Below, one piece after another: positions 10,169 through 22,370 of a stretch of 64,000 bases of DNA. Made by a program: the position numbers and the translations under genes. Each line of letters opens with the position of its first letter. Within the stretch, counting starts at the first letter, position 1. This stretch comes from Agrypnia vestita (lineage: Eukaryota > Arthropoda > Insecta > Trichoptera > Phryganeidae), in contig JADDOH010023643.1 of the NCBI GenBank assembly GCA_016648135.1, positions 124,001 through 188,000 of the forward strand, read 5' to 3'. Below the pieces are notes generated by a model that saw nothing but the letters and a program-made list of their open reading frames with translations, was not told the origin of the DNA and made no database searches.

Positions 10169-10400
10169 CTTTCTATATAATTAATATGCCTTAGTATATC
10201 ATAAATGTTTATCATTACTGACATATTTCTGTTTGTTTAAATTTTTTATTCTTTCTTTCTATATAATTGATATGCCTTAGTATATCATAAATATTTATCA
10301 TTACTGACATATTTCTGTTTGTTTAAATTTTTTATTCTTTCTTTTTATATAATTAATATGCCTTAGTATATCATAAATATTTATCATTACTGAAATATTT
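10169..10400. repeat. tandem repeat, 86-bp unit, about 2.7 copies
   Basis: Units begin with CTTTCTATATAAT or a close variant at 10169, 10255 and 10341. They are nearly identical over the block ATATGCCTTAGTATATCATA. The third copy is partial. Confidence 0.85.
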
Positions 10401-10485
10401 CTAAATGTGGAGACCTGTAATTGGCCATCTATATTGTATCAATGTTTTCTATGCTTTTTTTTGTGCTGTTGGTCTTCCATAAACA

Positions 10486-10525
<40 letters not shown>

Positions 10526-10527
10526 AT
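10401..10527 (+). mobile_element. probable LINE 3' end with (AAAT)n tail
   Basis: The string GTGCTGTTGGTCTTCC is followed by CATTAAATAAATAAAT and a tetranucleotide run to 10527. This is the usual look of a Jockey/CR1-type LINE 3' terminus. No protein was readable upstream, so the 86-bp repeats may be its 3' UTR. Confidence 0.45.
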
Positions 10528-11120
10528 GTTTAACTGTTGTGCCTATGGTGTAATTAAATAAATATTCACAAACCTCAACATCCACATCATCCATTATGGT
10601 TCCCAAAGTCACTCACCTGTAAAGAAAAATAAAAATGTTATGTTAAATAGAAATAATATTAACTTGGCTTCTAAAATAAAGGCTGTAGTAAAACAGAAAA
10701 GTAATTAATCAGGAAAGTAAAATTTAAGACCGATTTGTTAGAAATACAATTATTAATTCACATGTTCAACACCGAAGTTTATCCGTAGCTGGAAATCAGG
10801 AAAATTCAGCGAAAGTTATCAGGAGTGGTCCCAGCAGTGGTTTACTGATTAAGTTCTAAATGTTAAATGTCGCTTTATTTCTGCCGCAAACTTTTACCAC
10901 GAAACATCAATAAAGTACAGTATGACTAAGAAGTTATAATGTTAAAATCTCTTTTAAATTGAGAAATTACGCACATAATAAAATGCTGATGATTCTGTTC
11001 TGATTATCAAAGGAAAATCTTGGAACGACGAAACTGTTAGCTTGTCGTGATTTGATGATTTTTTAAAATATTTTTGATATTTATAACCTTAAATTTAGCG
11101 TTTACTTTGCATGGTTATAA
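10528..11120. other. AT-rich sequence, nothing recognised
   Basis: No coding or repeat structure was seen. Confidence 0.4.
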
Positions 11121-11190
11121 TTATTAATTTTAATCAATCAAGAACTTTGTAAACAAATTTGTGGTTTATGTATACCACTTGGTGTAATTT

Positions 11191-11228
11191 TACGTCTACC
11201 GGTTTCAATACCAGCATATCTTCGTCAA
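11191..11228 (-). ncRNA. decayed hammerhead-like motif
   Basis: The minus strand reads TTGACGA, A, a weak stem around GATAT, GAAA and palindrome ACCGGT, then AGACG. The first core base is T instead of C. Confidence 0.4.
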
Positions 11229-11237
11229 TATGAGTCC

Positions 11238-11278
11238 GTCCTAACGAAGATATAGTAGTATCGAAACCTGTAGACGTA
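11238..11278 (+). ncRNA. decayed hammerhead-like motif
   Basis: The plus strand reads CGTC, CTAACGA (core G changed to A), A, stem GATA/TATC, GAAA, ACCTGT (palindrome broken by one base), A, GACG. Stem I CGTC/GACG is intact. Confidence 0.4.
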
Positions 11279-11329
11279 AAGTTACTCCAAGTCGTTTATA
11301 TAAAGTTCTTAATCAATTAAAATTAATAA

Positions 11330-12420
11330 AAGTTTTTATTTTTAAGTAAAAAAAACATTCTTTATTACTCCCTTTATATTAACTCGTGGCGTCTGCTTGC
11401 TTGCTTGCCGGCTTGCCGTAAAAAAAAACTTTGGATCGATTTTTGACCCTTTTCCCGTGATCGAGCTGAAACTTGGCAAGTAGACTCGTGGTGACGATCA
11501 AGAAGATCTATCAAATTTTCGTTAAAAAAAATTAATAATTATAGTATAATTTCGGATTTTTAGAAATATTATTGGCTTTTTCAAATTGGAATCATTAGAA
11601 AAGTTTGATTAGCAACGGCGGCCCGATAACGGCGCGGAATATTTTCTAAATTTCAATTACTCCGTCGGTATACATAATAGATACTTCACTACGAATGGCG
11701 AAAATCTAAATTGACTGACAAATGTTTTTAGAATTTAATCTTCAAAGCGTCTTATCAAAGCTCAAAACATCTGACATTTTAGAAATATATTAAATTACTG
11801 TGAGTTTAGTGTTATGTTATATGTTTTAATTCGTCTTTAATTGTTGTTATATTTTACAAAGAAAGGGAGTATGATAAAAACTTGGTTTTTATGGGTTAGT
11901 TTTTACTTTTTTTTTACTAATTCCAACCACACAAGCATAGTCACAATCAAAGTAACAATCCTGATTTGTTTTACCTTCAAAAGATGTATTATTACAATAA
12001 TATTTATTCTGTATACACGAAAACTCAATGCAGACGTAAGTCAACCTAAAATTCTGGAATAATTCTTTTTATCCAGACGAAATTTTTAATAGTTTTTAAA
12101 CTTATAAGATACTTGGTTTTATATTTATGAAGATTATTTAATGTGTTTTTAAATATAAAAATTATATAAATTTTTCGTATAACTCCAAATAGAGATGGAA
12201 ATAAATGTTGATATTCAATAGCATCACTTCAATGCTTAAAGTTTATTACATGAATTGCAAAAATGCATATTTAGAAAAGGTCTTGCTCTCAGGGTGCCAT
12301 AATCATATATATATTTTTCGATAGACAGATTTATGTGAATCTATTTTATTGATCTGTTTTTCAACTTAAAAAAATTGAAAGCTTATTATTAGACAACTAA
12401 TGAAGACCATATTTTTTTTT
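11330..12420. other. AT-rich sequence, possible degenerate repeat
   Basis: The stretch 11385-11520 (TGCTTGCTTGC followed by GATCGAGCTGAAACTTGGC) has the style of a dispersed repeat, but no second copy was found in this window. A 73-codon frame at 11841 has no recognisable motif. Confidence 0.3.
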
Positions 12421-12422
12421 AG

Positions 12423-12633
12423 TTATCCATACTTATGTATTTTCGGTGTCTAAAATATAAATTAAACCCTATAATCCGCTGTGAAGCGAACGACGTACAG
12501 AAAATGATAGCTTCCATGCAAGCTAAAGAGAAGGCTCGATTCAGAGTCCCGAAGCCGATGGGCTTCAAAGGTGCGACAAAGCCTCTTCCATGGAAATACG
12601 TCCACTCCCTTCCCCTACCTCTTAATCTTCCCG
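12423..12633 (+). CDS. possible exon-like open segment, product unknown
   Basis: A pyrimidine run ending in AG at 12421-12422 precedes a frame that stays open from 12435 to a stop at 12636-12638. A GTAAGG donor-like string overlaps that stop. Between about 12475 and 12620 third codon positions are clearly richer in G+C than the surroundings. The peptide includes MIASMQAKEKARFRVPKPMG and GFKGATKPLPW. I do not recognise the family. It could be an exon of a host gene, an old pseudogene or part of a TE. Confidence 0.25.
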
Positions 12634-12639
12634 GGTAAG

Positions 12640-14214
12640 GTTTCTGGTAATTAAAAGGTACCAGTATCTAAATATTATAATGGAATACAATATTTAGGTA
12701 CTGAGCGATAGAGCTGAGTATTAATTGCATAGCCGTGTCTACTCGGATCCAGGTCTACTCGGAACGCTCTGAACTTATTCATACTTAAAACAAATATTGC
12801 AAAATCTGGAAAGTCTTATCTTAAAGAGGTATAGCTCCAATAGTGCAATATCGACAATAATTACAATAATTACATGAATCGTTTTAGGGTGAGAGATTTA
12901 TCTGTTGCGTTGAGTGGAATTGCACAAAATAAAAGAAAGCCCTTAAAATAACGATTAACTTATAACGCTATACCAGAATCACTGTGCTGTATAAAATGAT
13001 CAGTGTGCAAAACTTAAAGATCTGACATATGTCAAAGAGATTAAGATACTATTAGTGAAAAAGTTATTAAAAACAAACATCACTTTGTATCGAAAAAGTG
13101 ATTTACACTCACGGTACATATTATTATATAAAAATCATACACCGAGAACAAACAGAGAACGGCGTGGATTAGGTACTGTATTAGGTACTGAGCTTTTAGT
13201 GATATAAAAGAACTAATTAATGTGAAATTCTTCAACAAACAACTGAAAAGATTTGTGTTGAAGAAGAGATGGACTGATAATAAATCGATATTGTTAAAAT
13301 GTATTGTTCTTTTGTGTTAAAGTTATTATGTATATTTAGGCATCGAAAAAGATGTTTTACATTAACCGAATTCTCGACGTTTCAATGAAGTATTATCATA
13401 GCATCATCAAGAGAATGCTCTACTACCCATACGACTCCAGCGAAATGTCAAGAATCTTATCTCAATACACGCTTCGTATAAAATATCTGTTGTTTCAATA
13501 CCTACATATGTCAAACGACCGTATTATTAACCTTAAAATCTTTCTATTTTTACTTGTTATTAAGTATAGTGATATTGTCCTCTCATACCAGCAGACATTT
13601 CGTGCCTGTGGACTTGCCATATTTTTCTTATTTTTATCGTACATGAATGTAAAAACATAAATGTTTCGATGAGAATATTTTTGATGCTGAACAAAAAGAA
13701 ATATTTATTTTACAACGGGCTGAAAGAGATTCACGATGTATACCCGTAAACAATCGACATACACAAGCACCTACCCTGGTTGACATTCATTTAAATAAGG
13801 ATTCGGAAAAATAAATCTAGAAAATTCTACTTTTTCGAGGGACTATGAAAAGAGTCATGAATGCCAAAGTCCGTCAAACGGGCACGGTGCCAGAATAAAA
13901 TAAATAAAGGTTCGGAAATGGAATAAGCTTTTATCAAAAGAGTTGACTTCAATTACCCTAATAACTTCGGGCCGCTGCACCCGGGATGGGAGTATCTGTG
14001 CACCTCTCTGAGGGTGGATGGTGTGGGGCGGGGAAGGTGGCCTACCCTGATTCGAGCACAGAAATCATCTGATACGAAGCATCGTCGTGTTCTAAAGATA
14101 AAGTTATGAATAGTAACAGACAGAAGAAACAAGTCCATTCATAGTCGTTCCAAGAGTGGTGGTAATATCAAAACAATACATTAACAATCTTTATGTAGGT
14201 ACGTACCTATCTAT
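12640..14214. other. no recognised gene
   Basis: A 102-codon frame at 13352-13660 has no family resemblance, and a 61-codon minus frame at 13953-14138 covers a short GC-richer patch. Neither has supporting features. Confidence 0.4.
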
Positions 14215-14411
14215 ATAGGTAAAAGTCTTTTCATATAAGCTTGAAATTGAGTGAGTGTGTGTTCAGTGCGTAATACGCGTATTGTTTCGTGTGTTAAGTT
14301 TACGGATACGCCCCTCTCGTATGCATAAACTTAACACAACGAAACAATGCGTGTATTACGCACTGTACCCACACTAACTCAATTGCAAGCTTATGTGAAA
14401 AGACCTATACC
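14215..14411. mobile_element. hairpin MITE
   Basis: Arms of about 90 bp (14215-14305 and 14321-14411) are inverted copies sharing blocks such as GTGCGTAATAC and AACTTAACACA, and the outer tip has AAAAGNC followed by CATA. The loop reads CGCCCCTCTCG. A half copy (loop plus one arm) is at 33993-34091. Confidence 0.75.
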
Positions 14412-15430
14412 GACTGATTGAGATAGAAATGTGAACCAGAATAGGTCGAAATACTGTGAGAAGCTGGGCTGAGAGGAGTTATGTGATGAAATATGAACGT
14501 TACATTATCCCTGTAGAGGACGCAACCCTATTGGTACCACACTGAAAGCAAAGCTTGCAGTCAATTTTTAATAACCTTATACTAAAAATTATTCAATTTA
14601 TTAACTTAAAAATGCAACCTTGTGTATGGGCAGGTATAATTTTGTTAAGATTAAATGCAAGCTGTAAAACTTTTAAATTTTAAAAAAAATACTGATTAAT
14701 ACTTTCGCTTTTTCGCTGAAAAATAAGCAATAATAGTAATCTACTATGGTTGATTTCTAGCTTATGCCTTGCTAGCTAGCTAGCAAGCTTTGAATTGAAG
14801 TCACACGAATCGAGTTTATAAATTCTTAGAAACATAATATGGAGACGTAGTGGGTGTATGTTGATAGTGCCATCTACAAAATTATTTAGTGAAGCTTTAT
14901 AATGACGTATAAAAATATTTAATTTTATTGTATTTTTAATGAGAAACTAACAAAATACTGGGTACAAAATACATAAAAAAACAATACATTATTTAAGTTC
15001 TCGAGTTATAACCGTAATAATTCTCATGAATATATGTTACAACTTGTTCGAGTAGGTACTTCCTATATTTTTTTGAAAATTTATAATATTTTAAATATCT
15101 GAAGCATTCTAGATCATTATATTTAATCTGTTTATAAACTCTTTCAACCTTCACACCGACGTACGGCTCATCATATCCTAGATACGATAATTATTTACCG
15201 GTGCACGATAAACATCGTAAATAAAAAATGGTATTGGTGAATGCTTTCGCCATTTGAGATTTGGTACAGATATTGACTCTGATGGTTACTATTATCATCA
15301 TATTTCAGTTTGAGTTCTATACAAAAGTTTACAAACAATCAATCCTTAATTGTTTGGATGTGTTATAAAAATTGTTTCCAAATCTAAGTAAATTTAGTGC
15401 ATACGAACAGTTCTTCAAAGAATGCGAGTA
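14412..15430. other. AT-rich sequence, nothing recognised
   Basis: No gene-like frame was seen. A short GCTAGCTAGCTAGC run occurs near 14771. Confidence 0.4.
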
Positions 15431-15434
15431 GCAA

Positions 15435-15882
15435 TTGTCTCCTTACAGCTGTCAAACTGAGGATATCCACCTGGAGTACATCGATACGCTGGCCATTATT
15501 CAAGAGATCGTATCCCAGACAAGGGCCTGGCCCCTATGGGTTTCATTATTAATTCAAGACGTGACAGTTGCGAGGACTCTCGGTGAACAAGATGGCACTC
15601 GAGATATACGGGCCGGGAGAACTGAAGGTCCGTCAGCTCAGGGGGGAAGTCAACGTCATCGCGAGCGAAGACAGAGATACCGTTTCAAGGCACATTCCGG
15701 ATAGTGACACTCAAAAGGGAAATCGAGAGAGATACTTTGGTTATTATTCGCGCTCCCAGCGAGGTCAAACTACAAAACAAACTAACGGACTAATGCGGGT
15801 AGTGAATAGCTCAAGTATTAACTCCAAAACCGGACATCCCTCTGAAGCTGAATTCATTATCAGAGATGGGTCTCCGGCTTGA
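15435..15882 (+). CDS. overlapping open segments, product unknown
   Basis: Two overlapping plus-strand frames (15435-15704 and 15568-15882) cover a patch with higher GC and codon-like third positions. The second reads MALEIYGPGELKVRQLRGEV near 15590. I see no known domain, signal peptide or membrane segment. A degenerate exon or an unrecognised TE fragment is more likely than an intact gene. Confidence 0.25.
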
Positions 15883-15899
15883 TCAACATTGGCAAGTAT

Positions 15900-18005
15900 C
15901 CGAAAGAGGTCAAGAACTTTTTATTATGACAATTAATTGTCTTTGATTTAAATCAGAAAACATAGTTAGTTTATGGCCGCTGTTATAATAAGTAAATAAG
16001 AACGTGAATATAGAATAACTAAAATACCAAACCGCAAGAGGGGTAAACCTAGTCTGTTCAGAGATATTCAATGATGTTGTATGCTCATAAGCGCGTTTTA
16101 ATAATAATTCAATGAATGTACCGGCACGATGAAGAATGCATCGAAGTAATGTGAACATTTCCATTCTACAAAGAATACAGAGTGAGCGACACATTTTCAA
16201 TAGAAACGGTGTTTCCGTTGATGGTTCAACAACCATATCGCAAGTAGGTCAGTTAAATCAGTAGAGAACCCAATGATGCAAGAAAGAATTGAAAGAATCT
16301 AACTTAATCGAGTTTGACGAATTAAGTGAGATAAATTCTTTCAAGAATGTGTGAGAAGACCGAAGCTGCTCGACATTAGTCATTGAACATGCAGTTGTCT
16401 CAACTGTGTAGCAAAGTTCGTGTACTAATCATTGATTGGAGTGATCACAAATCGGAGTCAAGGATTATTGAAATTGATATTGCAACATGCGCGGTGCAAT
16501 TTCCTCATTATTCTACATATATCTCTATCAGATGAATTTAGATGGTATTCGAACGGTCCATTACTAAGTCGCAAAAGCGAAAATTCAACCGAAGAAAATT
16601 ATATTTGTAATATCAGAACGCAGCAAAGAAAAGGATGGCGACAAGCCTCATCATACATTATGAGTCAGACATATTAATTTTTGGAGTATTGCAGACCCCA
16701 GAAAAAAACAGATTAAGCCATAATCAAGTAATCAATCACAAAACACATAAAAAATTGTGGTATAAGATAATATTTTTTCATTCAACTAAATAATATTACG
16801 TCATTAAGATATAAAACTCGTGAAGGTACGAACACGCTGAATTGCGAAATTGTTAACGCGGGTCTAATCGTTAATGTAAGTATGCACCTATCAAATGTTT
16901 AGTTTCATATTTTGAATGCTCAATATACCTAACATGCCGTATAGCTGTATGTAATTTTTTATTTTTTTTACAATTTTAATGATTTAGTCATGTGTACATT
17001 TTCATCACATAAACGTATTGTTTTAAAGAATGGGTGTGCGGGAAAAACGAATAATTTTTTTTTAAATTGAAATATACCGAATTTCGGGTGGTTAACAAGA
17101 TTTAGAAAAAGGCAAGGCATTCGTCAAAATTCTATCGAAGGTGAAAAAAGCTTGGCGCAAACGCACTGGCAGTTGCGGAGTTTAAAATTCTCTTCAAGAT
17201 TTTTAATTTAGTGTATGTAATTTTTTCTTTTATTTATATGTTTAATATTGTATTTTTGTGCTGCAAAGCTACGCGTGATTACATGCATTTTTTTTTCATA
17301 TTTGGCGTGGTATACTTGAATTTTTTGTGGATTATCCGGGTAATTTTTTCCCTACTGAACCGGATAGACGAGAGTCTAGTTTATAGCGAATAAGAAGCTC
17401 ATCCAGTGCTTATCTATAGGCATCCAATTCGTGTCTGACTTTTTTAGCTTTGCAAATAAGCTGAAATATGAGTTGAATGAAGCACTAATTAATAAATTGA
17501 AGCAGAATTAATATTTAATAAAACATACAAGACTGTTATAAAATGCAGCATAAATACAGAATAAAATTCAAGTTTGCACTCTGTAAAATGATAAAATGAT
17601 AGGAAAAAGTGAAGGGTGAGAAGGTGGATGGAAGAGAGGTTAGTGTTCCAAAGGGTCCGTAATTACTGACTGTTAATTAGTATCGGCGGCGGCGTACATA
17701 AAAGCAGTAGGTTCTGTTTAACGACATAGTTTATTTTTTGAGAGATTATAAATATTAGTCTGGCATTCTCTAGGTATTCAATTTAAAACTTCATGGCCTG
17801 AAACACGGGTCAAATTAATTAAGGATGGTTTAAAAATATTAATAGAAGTACCCACTTGTTTGTCTAAATACTAGCCTATAAGATACTAGCCTAGTGAGTA
17901 AGTGTGAATCTCGTCTCGGCAGATCAGTGAAATATTCTTATTTTTATGGCACTCGCGCTTAGAAGAGGTGATAAGGCGATTTGAGGTGTGGATCTAAGTA
18001 AGAAG
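15900..18005. other. no recognised gene
   Basis: The minus frame 15910-16236 (108 codons) and plus frames at 16432 and 17211 lack any recognisable motif. The rest is AT-rich. Confidence 0.4.
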
Positions 18006-18009
18006 CTCG

Positions 18010-18360
18010 ATGGACAGAGCCACGAATGAAGATGTTATGAAACTTCTTAGGTTTTCACGGTCAGAATCTTACGTAAAGTTTTCTGGGAAATTTTATCGTG
18101 TGTATACGATCATCCTTGCTGGCGTTTCCCATTGCAGGGCTGATATGTTGCTGAATGTTGATGTTGCGTTTAGTCCTGGCTTGCAACCCCGCGCCGTGTC
18201 GAAAGCGAAAGTTGTGCCAGCCGGGTTACACCACCGGGTCGGAGGCGGGTGTCACCACGAGTTGTCATGTGTTATGCGTGTCTTCTTCTATTGCCGCATC
18301 ACTATTGATCTCGGCAGAATAAACAGAAAACTCTTATCGGAAGAATACGTCCAAGTTTGA
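18010..18360 (+). CDS. open frame of 116 codons, product unknown
   Basis: The frame spans a GC-richer patch (18170-18300). It contains no recognised domain. It lies next to the mariner relic, so it may be unrelated flanking sequence or chance. Confidence 0.15.
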   Translation: MDRATNEDVMKLLRFSRSESYVKFSGKFYRVYTIILAGVSHCRADMLLNVDVAFSPGLQPRAVSKAKVVPAGLHHRVGGGCHHELSCVMRVFFYCRITIDLGRINRKLLSEEYVQV

Positions 18361-18377
18361 TGAATAAAGAATACTAC

Positions 18378-18985
18378 GTATTTAAGATAACAAAAATCCG
18401 ATATCTCATATGTGTCCACCATGCAGTCATAAGCAGTTTGTTTTACACAATTTGCGTTGGGGACTTTACTATGGCTGCCTCTTCCGGGTCCAACCAATAC
18501 GACGAAGGCTTCCGATAATATTACAGGATCCACTTTTCATCATAAGCAACAATCCAATTCAGAATTTTCTCATTAATGAGCCGACTCAACAAATTAAGGC
18601 AAGCCTTGGCGCGAGTTTTCGGTTGCCCTTCAGTAAGTTTATACGGTACCCACTTTGCGAACTTCTTTATTTTCAAATTATTTTATTTGCAAAAGAATTA
18701 ACATCGTTTTGACACTTCTTTGAAGGCTGTTGCTAATTCCGACGTGGCTTGAGATGAATTCGCTTCCACTGTAGCTTTCGTTTCATCATTATCGACTGTA
18801 ATCTCCGGTAGTGCACGGAGCTCGTTTTTGAGGTCAAAATTTCCATAACGTAAGCGATCGAACCAAAAACACACCGTGCGTTTATTTTCCGTACCTGCTT
18901 CATACACGCCGTTGATGCTACGTGCCGTCTATGCAGCATTAGTGCCACGACGGAACACATATTCGAAAATAACTGGAATATCCAT
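18378..18985 (-). pseudogene. mariner transposase, truncated and mutated
   Basis: The minus strand from the ATG at 18985 reads FEYVFRRGTNAA, then VCFWFDRLRYGNFDLKNELR, the helix-turn-helix DNA-binding part of a mariner transposase. Further on come KKFAKWVPYKLTEGQ (the WVPHEL block), then AYDEKWIL with the first catalytic aspartate, YWLDPEEA, and a WW block. In-frame stops occur after GTNAA and after EKWIL, and there is at least one frameshift between the two halves. The sequence stops before the second and third catalytic aspartates. The enzyme would cut and paste at TA sites; this copy cannot. Confidence 0.85.
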
Positions 18986-19235
18986 TTTCTCCGTGGTCGC
19001 AGACACAGACACAAAGAAATAACAAACGGTGGTAAAACAAAAGAACAAATAATTTTGAAAAAAGTATGTCATATCTTAAATGCGACATTAATTGAAATCT
19101 GGAACTCCAAATCGAATTCAGGGTATCGAACTTCAAAATAGTCATTATTAGAAAAGGGCCGTTTCATAGGTAACGACTTATAATAATAGTAATATTTGTA
19201 TAATTTATGTAGCGCCTTTTTCGCGAACACTTCAA

Positions 19236-19882
19236 TACCTATAAAACTCAATGTCCGTCTGTCTGTTCTCTATACAAATCCACACCGTTTATCCGATTCA
19301 ATTCAAATTTTGCATACTTATGCTTTGGGACCCGGCGCGTATACTTTCCCCCTATTCTCATACCCCTTCCTCCCTGACCTATTCTCGATGCAAATCTGTA
19401 CCGTTCAATCGATCGGAATCAAAATTTAGAAACTAATTCTTTAGGACTCGGCGGGTAACATAGGCGACATTTCCCTCTATTCTCTTAACTCTTCCCTCCG
19501 CTGATATATTTTCGATGCAAATCTGTACCGTTTGCCCGATAGGACTCAAAATTTGGAAACTTATTCTTAAGGACTCGTTTGGTAATATATTGCGACATTT
19601 CCCCTTTCCTCCTTTACCCCTTCCCCGCCTTCTGATATATTTTCGATACAAATCTATTCGACCGATTTCGGTCGACCGATCGGACTCAAAATTCGGAAAC
19701 TTATTCTTTAGAACTCGGCAGGTAACATAGCTATATTGCCTCCCTCCCCTTTTACCTTTTCTCCTCCCCCTTATATATTTTCGATGCAAATCTATAGCGT
19801 TCGAATCAAACCTTTGTTTCCCCCCACAAATTTATTTTCAACTTAATCTTTAACCCGTGCAACGCCGGGTACGAACAGCTAG
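19236..19882 (+). mobile_element. Helitron-like element with internal tandem repeats (family A)
   Basis: The element begins ACCTATAAAACTCAATGTC and ends with the hairpin CCCG...CGGG followed by ACGAACAGCTAG, a Helitron-type 3' end ending in CTAG and followed by T. Inside are units of roughly 127-138 bp marked by GATGCAAATCTGTACCG or variants at 19387, 19514, 19645 and 19783, each with pyrimidine-rich stretches. No protein is encoded; frames crossing it arise because the repeat lacks stops. Related copies are at 20329-21049, 25177-25880, 37408-38480 and 55460-56382. Confidence 0.65.
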
Positions 19883-20328
19883 TATACTATAAAGTTCATT
19901 TCTGGCTGAATAAAAATGAACCAAAATCTAACATACTCTAGTCGAAATCAAAAACATGTAAATCTGACTGTCTGCTTGTCTTGATGTATCCTCAATTTAA
20001 TATCATTGGGAGAAAACACGAACGGAAATTTTTCATCGAGGCGTGTTCGTACTACTCGCAATGGACATAGGGGGTGTCTCAGAGGCCCGCCCTCTTCCGG
20101 GAGATGTTGGGTGTGATGTTAATATGATTTACGGCCGTAAATCTGTCGGAGATGCTCGCAGCGCGGTCCAGACAGAACGATCGGACATCTCCGGGATTTT
20201 CTACTAGCTTATATAATGGCGATTACTCAGGAGTAAGCTAAGTGATTTGGATAATAAATGACTTAACGGCGAATTTATTGGATCACGGATTATCGGTACT
20301 GGTACCATTCAGGGAATTTTTTGTAATA
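19883..20328. other. intervening sequence, no gene seen
   Basis: There is a small perfect palindrome, ATTTACGGCCGTAAAT, near 20129 and otherwise nothing recognised. Confidence 0.4.
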
Positions 20329-21049
20329 TTTTTCACGGGTTGAGGATTAAGTTAAAAATAAGATTGTGAGGGGAACCAAAGGTTCCATTGGTTTGCAAAG
20401 CCTCTAAAAAACATGTTTCCATGTAATCTAGGCTGGGATGAACGGGATGACGTCAATGGAAGGGGTAGAGGGGGAGGATGAACATGTCGCCTATGTTACC
20501 CAACGGGTCTTAAAGAATAAACGGAAGAATAAACGATAATAAGTATATATCATATACGATAAGAATGCGACATTAAAGGTTTTATGAATCTGGGAATAAT
20601 GTCGTTTAAAACGATAGGCTTGAAGTGTACTTTTTCATTGGGTCAAACGCTTTGTTTCAGCAAAGACAACCAATTGAATCTAATCAAAAATATTGAATTC
20701 GGAAATTGAGAGATATTTATAATTAAATACGTAACATTTTAATTAAATATTTATCAATATTAAAAGGGTAAGTACCGGCGTCTTTCTTTTCAAATAATTT
20801 GTGCGAATTCGAATGGAACGTTGTCAAAATTTCCAAGCAATAGTTGAAGAACTTTAAGAGATTTAAGATTTAGGACAATCATTTTGACAATATTTTTATT
20901 TATTTAAATAAATATATATAAAAAAAGTAGGTATACAAAAAAAACTTCGTATTCGAATGCAACGTTGTGCCAAAATTTCAAAGCAATCGGTGAATTTCAG
21001 AGATTAGCGGTTTTGTATTAACGAACATTTACATTTTTATTTATATAGA
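20329..21049 (-). mobile_element. Helitron-like element (family A, long 5' form)
   Basis: On the minus strand it starts TCTATATAAATAAAAATG at 21049, continues with the block TTTGGCACAACGTTGCATTC and ends near 20329 at AACCCGTG, so the CTAG tip is lost. A second GACAACGTTCCATTCGAATT block repeats the start. The 5' part matches 37408-37800. Confidence 0.6.
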
Positions 21050-22149
21050 TTATTTATCAGCGCCCTATTGAGCTTTTACGGTATTATTTAAATGCAAATA
21101 TTTTATAAATACCTTACATAAAACATGTTTTATAATCATAAACAGAAAAGTAATAAAAATAAAACATTTTAAAGAGAAATCAACTCAAATAAAACAAGTT
21201 TTATAATAATAAACCAAAGAAATAATTAGAAATAATAATTAATCGTAATATATTTAAAAGCAATCATAAAAATACTTAATAGATATTAGATATATTGAAT
21301 GTTTAATTAATTTATGAATAAGTAATGAAACAATATTAATCTCACAACATTGACGTGTATCGGTACAAAGAAAAAGGTAACGTGATCCTCTTTATCCGAA
21401 CTAAAACTTACAACAGATGTATTGGGATTTACCTACGTTTTATAGAATGTTTCAATGGCCTTTTGTGTGTCACTGCTAAATAATATTGGAGTGAAGTGTT
21501 AATTTCCTTTGAAATACATGAATTGGATGGATATGTGACATAACTGTCACATATTCAGTCACTCAGGAGAATGTACATTTTTCAAATAGAAAATAACCAT
21601 GTCAATTTGTGTTTCAAGTAACTCAACAATTTCAAAATTCGAATAGATGATTATTCAAATTATGAAAATTTTAATTTATTTTAACATAACATGTAACGCA
21701 CAGATTACCAAAATAATAGATCACTGAGTATATTTTGTTCGATAAATAAGAACTACATTGTGATAGATAAGAACTAACGGATTCGCGTTTTGTTTCCATT
21801 TTTTTTATTTTTTTTACTTTAATTACATATTATTATATGATCACACTACATTAATTAATTATTTGTATTAATTAAAATTAAAAATTAAATAGCATGTCCC
21901 CAAACAGCAATTGGATGCTGGTATAAGAGAACAGAAAATAAAGTAAAATAAGTGGGTACACATATTAAATATCAGCGCATTGATTTGTTATACAGTTATC
22001 TCCTCCCCAACACAAGTCCCTTCACTTTTGGTTTAATACTTGTTTAAAAATATTACTATGAGCTTGTAAAATTACAAACAATTATGAAAAGCTCAAACTA
22101 AATACTCTTAAAAATTTAATTTCTTAACAGTAAATAAGTCGCCCTTTGT
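21050..22149. other. AT-rich sequence, nothing recognised
   Basis: No coding or structural signal was found. Confidence 0.4.
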
Positions 22150-22370
22150 TAGAAAAATACGTTTTTACTTGAAGATATGGAAAGAAATTTAAAAAATAAA
22201 AAAAATAACGTCTATTGTAATAAATACGCTTTGTTTACTAAGGGATATAACTATGCAAGAATAAATACTTTTACTGCATTATGCGCGAGGGGACGTACTC
22301 CGTTGTTCCCTCTTATGAAGAAGGGGTTTATTTCAACTCTGCATAATTTTATACTCTGAGGGAACATAGA
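22150..22370 (+). repeat. dispersed repeat shared with 34630-34810
   Basis: The block GGGGTTTATTTCAACTCT and the upstream ATGCAAGAATAAATACTTT recur in reverse at 34630-34810. In both copies the order and spacing are alike. The family is unknown. Confidence 0.6.

Larger units (their letters stand above)
11121..11329. mobile_element. compact hairpin unit with two opposed hammerhead-like motifs
   Basis: Arms of about 90-108 bp (11121-11228 and 11239-11329) are inverted copies with only about 10 bp between them. The left arm has an extra segment near 11150-11165. Motifs lie at 11191-11228 (minus) and 11238-11278 (plus). The outer tips share TTATTAATTTTAATCAAT and its complement. Confidence 0.6.

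Noticed and set aside
13352..13660. 102-codon plus frame
   Set aside because: AT-rich composition, no recognised motif and no splice or promoter context.
19433..19789. 118-codon minus frame
   Set aside because: It also crosses the tandem units of a Helitron-like element; arginine/glycine-rich output comes from the pyrimidine-rich repeats.
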